NCBI RefSeq assembly: GCF_007754155.1
Contig: NZ_CP037423.1
Coordinates: forward strand, 62,001 to 126,000
Length of the DNA stretch: 64,000 nucleotides
Source of the DNA: Stieleria neptunia
Lineage (GTDB): Bacteria; Planctomycetota; Planctomycetia; Pirellulales; Pirellulaceae
Direction of reading: 5' to 3'
A program made the position numbers and the translations under genes. Positions 27,072 through 35,400 of the stretch are shown piece after piece; position 1 is the first letter of the stretch, and every line of letters begins with the position of its first letter. The notes below the pieces were generated by a model. That model saw only the letters and a program-made list of their open reading frames with translations, made no database searches and had not been told where the DNA came from.

Positions 27072-27458
27072 ATGCGTTGTGATACGGAGACAATCCTCGA
27101 ACGCGCCGTACGTATTTGGGAGGCTTCGGACTTTGCATACCTCGACCCGGTGCTCTCGGATCAACAACCTGAGGCGTTTGAACTTGGCTACCGAATCGCG
27201 ACAGACTATGCAACTGAATTTCGCGACGAACTGATTTCACTTCTTGATTCAAGCAATGCGAATGTAGTGGCACATTCGTTAGACATTATCGGCCGATCCG
27301 GGATCGTCACACATGACGCCATCCCCACGCAGCTCATGACGGACTCGCGGGCAGTGACCATTCCGGGTTGCATCTTTCGTGAACACTCAATTGGAGAATT
27401 GGCAGGACTTTGTGCGGCAAATCTGAAATCGTTGGCTGGAGATCCTGACCGTCGTTGA
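27072..27458 (+). CDS. small hypothetical protein in R1-R2 cassette A
   Basis: 128 residues from ATG 27072; an in-frame GTG at 27051 lies inside repeat R1 and is less likely. I do not recognise the family. It is acidic and helical (ETILERAVRIWEASDFAYLD; ELISLLDSSNANVVAHSLD), with a HEAT/ARM-like flavour that could suit an immunity or helper role, but this is a guess. The N-terminal half is AT-richer than neighbouring genes. It sits between repeat R1 and repeat R2, exactly where a different ORF sits in the second repeat pair. Confidence 0.55.
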   Translation: MRCDTETILERAVRIWEASDFAYLDPVLSDQQPEAFELGYRIATDYATEFRDELISLLDSSNANVVAHSLDIIGRSGIVTHDAIPTQLMTDSRAVTIPGCIFREHSIGELAGLCAANLKSLAGDPDRR

Positions 27459-28651
27459 CGGATGGAGAGCGTATTGAGAGACTTCGATGCAACGGCGAAC
27501 CAGCGGGTGACCATAAGTCGCCGTGTTGAGTCAATTGAAGTGGAGAGTCGTTCGCGGCGACCACGTGATCGTTGCCGTGGAACTGAATCGAATTGTTATC
27601 CGCTTCGACGGTTGACGTGCGGTCACGGTGGGCTGAGGCTGCCTGGGACTCCACAGCCGTAAGGCTAACGCCAGTTTCTTGAATCCTCTGGCCGTAGGTC
27701 GTCAGCGTTTTGGTGCGACAAGCGTCTTGATCTCTCGTGGCCCATTGAGTAATCCACGGGCGCATGACTCCCCCGTCACTTGCGTCGTGTGGTCGAAGGT
27801 GGTTTTCTTTGATTGAAAGACGAATCCGACCGAACACACGCTCACGCCGATCCTTGGGAGTCGAGCGCCTTTGGATGTCTGAAGTGCACCACTGAGATCA
27901 AAACGCGGCTTGCACCGCGACGCCGAGGAACCGCGTGCAAGTGACTCCAGAAGCGGACGGTTTGCGGAGGGGCAGGTCGTTCGACGTGGCCGGGCGCCGC
28001 GTGGTGCATCCTTGCCAACTTCCTCCACGCGAAGAGGAGCACCGTTCTGATGGTGACCCGCGGGTGATGCATCGGTTGGAGATGGAGGTAGGAAAATTCG
28101 GGGTAGGAAAAGAGAGCACGGTCGTCGCTCGAGTTTCTCTTCTTTCAGTCAGCTATTTTCCTACCTACTTTCTGCATTCGGCTGGTTGGGAAAACGAGTT
28201 GCTCCCAGTGATCGCTTCCGAGTTCCCGGTTGGTCTCGGGGGCATCTAGCCGGAGGCTGCGCTCGGCGGCGTGCCGGAATTCGCTGCGACCCTGTCGGGG
28301 GCGAGGGGGTGATTGGGGGCGTGTTCCGGAGGTGGCGCTGCGCTGACCTCCGGCTACTCGTTTTGATCCCTTCGGGATCGCTTGGACGCCGCGTCGGTGG
28401 CCAGGTTTGGTGGTGCGTGCCGGTGGGCAAACGAGGCGGGTCGGAGAACGATTCCGCGACTCAGCTTGAATTCGCCTGGGTCTGAGAAACGGGCACCGTC
28501 TGGCAGGATCCGCTCTAATCAGCTTTTCTGGCCGGCCCACCGAAGGCCGACATAATTCAGACGCCCGATCGATCCCCGTTCCTCCGCATGCGCGGATCGA
28601 TCGCAATTCGTTCGCGCGAATAGTCGGCTCACCATTAACTCCCCGGAAGAC
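27459..28651. other. non-coding stretch with R2 copy A and REP-like DNA
   Basis: About 1.2 kb. It holds repeat R2 copy A (27560-28222). After it, 28250-28420 is a GC-rich palindromic stretch (GGAGGTGGCGCTGCGCTGACCTCC near 28337), typical of dispersed planctomycete repeats. The last 200 bases are unique and may contain the promoter of the small membrane protein. Confidence 0.6.
27560..28222. repeat. repeat R2, copy A
   Basis: It aligns with 30205-30905. Shared landmarks are AATCGAATTG, CGCTTCGACGGTTGA, GTCAGCGTTTTGGTGCGACA, GATCAAAACGCGGCTTGCAC, GAGGAGCACCGTTCTGATGG and TTGGGAAAACGAGTTGC. No reading frame is conserved as protein. Compared with copy B, the long GGTAGGAAAA inverted repeat has lost part of its right arm. 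Confidence 0.8.
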
Positions 28652-28915
28652 GTGTTGCCGCAACGCAAGTTCAGCCTGTTCGAATTGACGAGCTATACGA
28701 TTCTTTGGGCCATCGTCATCGCGATCATCGGAATGGACTTGGAGAATCCGCCTGCTGTAATCGCTCTTCCAACATTGCTTCTGCCCGGCCCATTGATTGG
28801 TGGGCCAATTGGGCTACTGATTTGGGGGCGGCAAGCATTCTTGGGAGGTGCACTGGTTGGACTTCTGGTTTGGATTCCGTTGCTGGTTTATCCAGCGATG
28901 GATGCCGTTAGATAG
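28652..28915 (+). CDS. small membrane protein, two predicted helices
   Basis: 87 residues starting at GTG. The N-terminal RKFSLFELTSYTILWAIVIA resembles the common planctomycete pattern of a short basic start followed by a membrane helix. Helix 1 covers about 12-32. A second hydrophobic region covers about 38-80, with GPLIGGPIGLLIWG and FLGGALVGLLVWIPLL, probably two closely spaced helices. The function is unknown. It stands alone between the two R1/R2 repeat pairs. Confidence 0.5.
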   Translation: MLPQRKFSLFELTSYTILWAIVIAIIGMDLENPPAVIALPTLLLPGPLIGGPIGLLIWGRQAFLGGALVGLLVWIPLLVYPAMDAVR

Positions 28916-29593
28916 CTAGTGTCGCAAGCGGTGTGCCCTCATCCAAGGGAACAGACCCTGCGAGGATTGCATCCGTGAACAGACGCGATAACAATGCGAT
29001 CAACGACGCTCAACGAATTTCATCAGCCCTCTATTTCCTATTGATCGCTCGTGATGTCACGGTTCGATCGGTGCGCGGTCGATTCGGCTGAAGGAGGCAA
29101 ACCGGCGTCTGTCGATCGAGTACGAGTACCGCGGTGCTGAGTACGACTTTTAGGCCCGGAGGGCCGGTAGAGTGTCTGCCGGTGGCGTCAGCCACCGGAG
29201 GTGGATTCAAAGGAATACCCAAGGCCCAGCGGGTCGACACAATATCCGGGCGTCGAGTGGAATGGGAGACCGATTGTGCCGGCCTTTCAGGCCTCAACAA
29301 ATCCGTTCTTCCGATACCGGTGGCTGACACCACCGGCAAGCATTGTGCCAGCCCTCCGGGCTTCATCCCGACTCCACAATGACATCGGTACAGCAAGGAG
29401 GGATAAAATTCCAGAACGCGATTCCAATCGATTACATTGGCAAACAGCTGCGATGGATCGGCCTGTTTTTGCGAACGGGCGTGCGAACCATCCGTTCCAC
29501 ACGTCGGCACGGAGTCGACGTCAACCCGAAAGCACAATGTCGTTCGCCGACGCGGTGACCACCGGACGTCGTCGATTTGAAATCTGAACTCGC
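28916..29593. other. non-coding stretch with R1 copy B
   Basis: About 680 bases. The first 140 are unique. The rest is repeat R1 copy B (29060-29572), which has an extra palindromic segment near 29175-29205 (TGCCGGTGGCGTCAGCCACC) that copy A lacks. Confidence 0.6.
29060..29572. repeat. repeat R1, copy B
   Basis: Second copy of R1, matching 26585-27060. An insertion of about 45 bases after the GGCCCGGAGGGCC motif makes it longer. It ends 22 bases before the start codon of the next small ORF, the same geometry as copy A. Confidence 0.75.
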
Positions 29594-30091
29594 ATGCCAG
29601 ACAGCCCCTCACCGACTGACCCGATGCTCGATGCTTCGTTGATCATCGGCCTTCGTGTCGCCTCCGTGACGTTTGTGGCTCTATTTGCTGGTTGTTCAAC
29701 ATCACAACAGACTGAGTCGACGATGCCTCCGCCGATACACTGGACGCCATTCACATGGGTCGAGATGGAACAACAGGTCAGTGACGAAAACGTCGTGTTG
29801 CTTTACTGTCATCCGACATACGCTGTTCCGGATGACTACTTGCTGGAGGAATTTCACGATCTGCGACTTCTGAGACTACATGCGGATGGCAGTTTCGTTG
29901 CTCGCACGCTGAAATACGATGACTGGGAGGGCGACGACATCCGCAAAGTGTTTCAGCACGTCGGTCACACAAAATACCCGATGGCAATCCTCTTCCGTCC
30001 CGGTGTTCCACCGATTCGCATCGACACGCTTCCTATAGAACAATGGCTAGACTTGATACGCACTACCCATCGTTTCGGTCGAGGCGAATGA
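29594..30091 (+). CDS. putative lipoprotein with thioredoxin-like fold, in R1-R2 cassette B
   Basis: 165 residues; ATG 29624 is an alternative start that would place the signal at the N-terminus. A lipobox-like LFAGC puts the lipidated Cys at residue 34, followed by a polar STSQQTES tether. The body (ENVVLLYCHPTYAVPDDYLL; then a KYPMAILFRPG strand-turn) looks like a thioredoxin-like fold with a cis-Pro-type YPM, but the CxxC redox pair is absent; only YCHPT remains. The fold assignment is tentative. It is unrelated in sequence to the ORF in cassette A although the flanking repeats are the same. Confidence 0.6.
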   Translation: MPDSPSPTDPMLDASLIIGLRVASVTFVALFAGCSTSQQTESTMPPPIHWTPFTWVEMEQQVSDENVVLLYCHPTYAVPDDYLLEEFHDLRLLRLHADGSFVARTLKYDDWEGDDIRKVFQHVGHTKYPMAILFRPGVPPIRIDTLPIEQWLDLIRTTHRFGRGE

Positions 30092-31250
30092 GCCTTGGTC
30101 ATGTCGGCCTCTTCACGATTGAACCCACCCACGGTCGCATCACCATCGAAGGTACGACACGCGGCGGTGTTGGGTTTGTCTGAGATTAGTGTCGACCTTG
30201 CGCCACCGCGTGATCCGTACCGTTGAACGTAATCGAATTGCTTTCCGCTTCGACGGTTGATGCGCGGTTACGGTGGACTGAGGCCAGCGTGGGACTCAGG
30301 GCCGTAAGGCTGACGCCAGCTTCTTTGATCTTCTGGCCGCAGGTTGTCAGCGTTTTGGTGCGACAGCCGTCTTGATCTCTTGTGGCCCTTCGATTGATTT
30401 ACCGGCGCACGACTCCAACGTCACTCGCGTCGTGTGGTCGAGGGTGTTTTTCTTTGACTGAAAGACGACTCCGACCGAACGCACGTCGCGCCGATCCTTG
30501 GGCGTCGAACGCCTTTGGATGTCTGAAGTGCACCCGTGAGATCAAAACGCGGCTTGCACCGCGACGCCGATGAACTGCGTGCAAGTGAGTTGTGAAGCGG
30601 ACGGTTGGCGAATGGGCAGGTCGTTCGGCGTGGCCCGGCGCTCTGAAGTGCGACCCTGCGAGAGATTGCGTTGGCATCCTTGGCAACTTTCTCAATGCAA
30701 AGAGGAGCACCGTTCTGATGGTGACCCGCGGGTGATGCATCGGTTGGAGATGGAGGTAGGAAAATTTGGGGTAGGAAAAGCGAGCACGGTGTTTGCCGGT
30801 TGTCTCGTCTTTCAGGCATCCGTTTTCCTACCCGAAATTTTCCTACCTTCTTTCTGCGTTCGGCTGATTGGGAAAACGAGTTGCCCCGAGCGATCGCCCC
30901 CGGCTTTTCGTGCCCTCCGCCGGCCCCCGTGTCGGCGGCGGGTCGTTTGAACCGAGCGTTTGTCCTCGCTCTCCCCATTCGGACATCGCAGCAATGCCTC
31001 GAAAAACCTGGGTCCTGAGCGATTAGCCACTAAAATCCACGCAGAACCCCCAGAGGGAGAGAAGCTAAATGGGTTGCCAAAATCCGCAGCAAAAGAATCG
31101 ACGTCCTTCGGGATGGAAAGCGGGGACGTGCCGAGTCCGCCGAACACTTCGTCTGGCCGCCAACCGACGACTCGCCGCCGATAGGTGGCGCTGCGAGGCC
31201 GCATCCGTGCGGCTTGACAGGCGGGAAGCTTCAGCCCCGTCTGCGTGTTG
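30092..31250. other. non-coding stretch with R2 copy B and a second repeat family
   Basis: About 1.16 kb. R2 copy B covers 30205-30905. At 31047-31107 a segment (CCCAGAGGGAGAGAAGC to GAATCGACGTCC) matches, inverted, 47493-47551. The final 140 bases contain further GC-rich repeat-like sequence (GGTGGCGCTGCGAGGC). No gene is supported. Confidence 0.6.
30205..30905. repeat. repeat R2, copy B, with 25-bp inverted repeat
   Basis: Second copy of R2. It contains an inverted repeat whose arms are 30755-30779 (GGTAGGAAAATTTGGGG then TAGGAAAA) and 30823-30847. The arms match at 24 of 25 positions. Each arm itself has two GGTAGGAAAA-like halves. In copy A the right arm is shortened, so the hairpin there is incomplete. 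Confidence 0.8.
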
Positions 31251-32225
31251 TTAGACTTCCAGCGGTGTGGTGTCGGCGCCGGCGTGTTGGTCGGCGTTGA
31301 TCCGTGTGATCAACTCTTGCAAGACGCGCTCGGCCGCTTCGTGTTCGACCTGGCAGGTTCCAGCGGCTTCGTGGCCGCCGCCGCCGTATTGGTAACAGAG
31401 TTCACCGACGTCGGTGCGACAGGATCGGTCCAGGATCGATTTTCCGATCGTGAACACCGTGTTCTGTTGCTGTTTGCCCCACAGCACGTGGATCGAAATG
31501 TTGCATTGTGGGAAGACCGAATAGATCACGAATCGGTTGGTCGCATAGATCGTTTCTTCGTCGCGCAAATCCAACACGACCAAGTTGTCATGGACGGTGG
31601 CGCAGCGCCCAAGCTGTTCTTGGGCAAGCTCGCGATGTTCCTCGTACAGTTCGACACGCTCGCGGACATCGGGCAACAGCAGGATGTCTTCGATATCCAG
31701 ATCGCGGCAACAATCGATCAGATCCATCATCAGTTGGTAGTTGGACACGCGGAAGCTGCGGAATCGTCCCAGTCCGGTGCGTGCATCCATCAGGAACGAA
31801 AGCAGTGCCCAGCCTTGAGGGTTTAGAATTTCGTCGGCCGAGAACTTTGCGGCATCGGCTTTGTCGACCGCGTCCATCATCGCTGCGCTGATTTTCGGGA
31901 ATCGCTCGGGGCCGCCGAAATAGTCATAGACGACGCGTGCGGCGGAGTCGGCGCTGGTGGACAGCACGTAGTTGTCGGATTGTTCGCCTTCGTTACGAAT
32001 CTCTTCACTGCTGTGGTGATCGAAGCAGAGGTGACAACCCGGCACGTAAGGCAGGTTGGTCAAGATGTCATTTTCGGTCACCTCGATCTCGCCGTCTTGC
32101 ATGTCCTTCGGGTGAACGAATTTGATCTCGCCGAGGATGTCGAGTTCTTTCAGCAGCAGCGCGCAGACGAGTCCGTCAAAGTCACTTCGAGTCAGCAAGC
32201 GGTAGCGTTGTGTTGTGTTGGTCAT
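31251..32225 (-). CDS. DHH family phosphoesterase
   Basis: 324 residues from ATG 32225. The DHH domain shows LLTRSDFDGLVCALLL near residue 10 (metal-binding Asp residues), then CFDHHSSEEI near 67, the name-giving DHH motif. DKADAAKF near 120 supplies a further metal ligand. The C-terminal DHHA1-like part ends with YGGGGHEAAGTCQVEHE, the substrate-binding GGGH loop. The family includes oligoribonucleases, cyclic-dinucleotide phosphodiesterases and exopolyphosphatase-like enzymes; the substrate here cannot be read from sequence. It is cytosolic, and no operon partner is seen. Confidence 0.88.
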   Translation of the reverse strand: MTNTTQRYRLLTRSDFDGLVCALLLKELDILGEIKFVHPKDMQDGEIEVTENDILTNLPYVPGCHLCFDHHSSEEIRNEGEQSDNYVLSTSADSAARVVYDYFGGPERFPKISAAMMDAVDKADAAKFSADEILNPQGWALLSFLMDARTGLGRFRSFRVSNYQLMMDLIDCCRDLDIEDILLLPDVRERVELYEEHRELAQEQLGRCATVHDNLVVLDLRDEETIYATNRFVIYSVFPQCNISIHVLWGKQQQNTVFTIGKSILDRSCRTDVGELCYQYGGGGHEAAGTCQVEHEAAERVLQELITRINADQHAGADTTPLEV

Positions 32226-32402
32226 GTGCCCAAGTCCGAGACAGGTGTTGTGAGAGAATTTCCCGCTGCGCGACAATCTTTGCACCTGGATCGGTGGCAC
32301 AGCGACGGGAAAGTCTAGAACGTGAAACGGCTGGGCAACGATGAATTTAGGCAGGAAGGAATTGCAGCGATTGCCTGGATCAATGCAGCGGGTTTCCCCT
32401 CA

Positions 32403-32490
32403 CCGCGACGCGCTGGTCAGTGCCGCGACGCGCTGGTCAGTGCCGTGCCGCGCTGGTCAGTGCCGTGCCGCGCTGGTCAGTGCCGCGACG
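32403..32490. repeat. 20-bp tandem repeat at the 3' end of the hybrid kinase gene
   Basis: About four direct copies of a 20-bp unit built on CGCTGGTCAGTGCCG(C/T)G(A/C)CG. CGCTGGTCAG begins at 32411, 32431, 32451 and 32471. On the minus strand the unit encodes the last codons and TGA stop of the kinase (ALTSAARH*), so the extra copies extend from the stop codon into the 3' non-coding DNA. Two variants (CGACG and TGCCG) alternate. Confidence 0.9.
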
Positions 32491-35400
32491 CGGTTGATCA
32501 GGCCGCCGGCGTCGACGGGTTTGGCCATGAATTCGCTGCATCCGGCCGCGAGGGCATCATTGATTTCATCGTTGGTCGCTCCGGCGGTCAGCGCGATCAC
32601 GGGCACGGTGTAGCCTTGGTCACGAATCTGTTGCGTCGCTTCGCGGCCGTCCAGTTCGGGCATCTGCATGTCCATCAGCACGCAGGCGAACGGCTTGTTT
32701 TCCGCTTCGGCCTGGCGGACGGCTTTGACCGCTTCGGCGCCGTTGACGACTTCCACGACATCCGCGCCGGCGCGAGACAGCAAACGGGTCGTCACCAGTC
32801 GGACGTCTCGGGCATCGTCGGCGACCAGGACGCGTGCGTTGATTCGCGGTAAATCGTTGATGTCGGTCCGACGTGGCTTTAAATCGTCAGCCGTCGGTTC
32901 GATCATCTCGGTCGACTCCTCGACCGGCAACCGCAATGCGAACTCGCTGCCCTCCCCTTCGACGCTGGTCGCCGTGATGTCGCCACCGAGCAAGTTCGCC
33001 AGACGTTTGCTGATCACCAACCCCAACCCGGTGCCTTCGACGCCGACGATCTTGCGATCATGGACTTGGCTAAAGGTCTGAAACAACCGCTCGAAATTGC
33101 TTTCGGAAATGCCGATGCCGGTGTCGATCACTCGGAACTGGATAAAGTGTTGCTCATCCATGGAAATCACGATCCGCACGCTGCCTTCGGGTGTAAATTT
33201 CAGCGCGTTGCCGATCAAGTTGACGAGGATCTGTTCCACCCGCGAGCGATCACTTCGCAACCGACTGGGGATGGCACCGTCAAACTCGATCGTCAGCGGG
33301 ACGCCCGATGATTCGCTGCGGTGACGCATCAACTCATTGATATCGGCGAGCATGGGGAGCAGTTTGAATCGCGACCGGCGGACTTCCAACTTGCCGGCTT
33401 CGACTTTGGAAAGATCCAGGATGTCGTTGATGATCCGTAGCAGGAAGCGGCCGTTGCGGATCACGGTTTCCAGGTTGTCCGGATCGACATCGTTGCCCTC
33501 TCGGATGTCACGCAGCGACAGATCGGCAAAGCCCAGGATCGCGGACATCGGCGAGCGGATTTCGTGACTCATGTTGGTCAAGAACTGGCTTTTGGCCTGA
33601 CTCGCTTCTTCGGCCGCGATGCGGGCGGCTTCCAGATACGATTCGGTTTCTTTTCGGCCGGTCACATCGGTCATGTAGACCGCCGCGCCGCTTTCGACCG
33701 GAAACACCCGGGCGTCATACCAGCGATTCAGCCGCCGCGAATAGTACTCGGTCGTCTCGGCCCGCTGCGATTGACGGACACGCTCCACGGCAGCCAACAG
33801 CGGCGGCTCGGCTTGGTCGCCGAACAGGGTGGTGAAGCTGCGATCGAGCAAGCCCGATTCCTGGCCGGAAAAGTTCAACGCCGCCTGGTTGGCGACCTGG
33901 ATCACACCGTGTTCGTCGAAACTGATGAACGGGTCTTGGCTCTTCTCGATCACTTCGGTGATGATCGCCCGCGATGCAGCGAGTTTCTGTTCGGTCAGCT
34001 TTCGATCGGTGATATCTTCGATCAACGAGATACAACATTCGGCGGTGTTGTCGACATCGCGACGAATCGAGGTGGTCAAGTTCGCCCAGATCGTGTGGCC
34101 GTCTTTGTGAATGTAGCGTTTCTCCATCGAGTATCCGGGGATCTCGCCACGTTTCATTTGCATGAACAGCAACAGGTCTTTGTCCAGATCCTCGGGATGC
34201 GTCAGATCCTGAAACGACATCGTTTTCAGTTCATCCCAGCTGTAGCCGAGAATCTGGGAGATCTTTTCGTTGGCCCGCAACCATTCACCCTCCAGCCCGA
34301 CGTGCGCGATTCCGATGGCGGCGTTCTCGAACGTGCTGCGATACTCCAGCTCGCTCCGTTTCAAGGACTGACTCGCTTCGACCATGTCGGTCACATCACT
34401 TTGCACCCCGACGTAATGTGTCAATTGTCCATCGGCATCAAAAATCGGCGTGATCACCAACTCGTTGTAGAACTGCGTGTTATCGCGGCGATAATTCAAC
34501 AGTGTGATGCGGCAACTTTCCTGGTTCTTGATCGCGTCGCGGATCTGTTGAATGTCGGCCGGATCGGTTTCGGGGCCTTGCAGGAACCGGCAATTGCGTC
34601 CCTTGACATCTGTGGGATCGAATCCGGTCAGTTGTTGGAACCCCTGATTGGCATACACGATCGGCATGTCGTCTTTTTGTGCGTCGACGATCAGAATGCC
34701 GTTGCTGGCCGCATCGATCGCGCGGGTCCGCAACCGCAACTGTTGTTCGGCCCGTCGCATGGTTGTGATGTCGGACAGCGTGATCGCGGCCGAGGAGACA
34801 CGTTCGAATTCATCCAGGACGGGCGTGACGCGAATCTGCAGCGTCCGTCGTTTGTCCATGATGTCCGTCGCAATCTCTTTCGCGGCGACTTCACCCTTGC
34901 GAACCAACTGGCGAATCAGCGTCTGGCAAACGTCACAGATCTCCGACGGCAAGACGTCGCACAATTCGCTGTTGCGCGACACATCGAATTCGTGACCGAA
35001 CAGACGTGTGGCGCCGCGGTTCCAACTGGTGACCCGTAGATCGAGTTCGACGCCGATGATCGCATCGGTGCTGTCCTGGACGATCGACGTCAGTTTGCGG
35101 AGCTTGTCCGACGTTTCTTTGACGGTTCGCAAATTCGTCATCGTCAACACCACGCCGCTGCGTTCGCGGTAGGGCGAAGCCCGCAACAGAATCGGATCGT
35201 CGCGGCGGTCGATCGTTTCTCGTTCGATCGTTTGGTGTTCTCGGCTGACCTGACTGACCAATTCCACCAAATCGACCCCCTCGAGCGCATGGGCATAATC
35301 GACCAGCCGTTCGCCTTCGGCATCCTTGCGGCGGATCAGCAAGATATCGGCGGCCGCCGGGGTGACGCGACGGATGTTCAATTCATTGTCCACCAAGACA

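Noticed and set aside
32403..32490. CRISPR-like short repeats
   Set aside because: Contiguous 20-bp tandem copies without spacers; best explained by slippage at a gene end.
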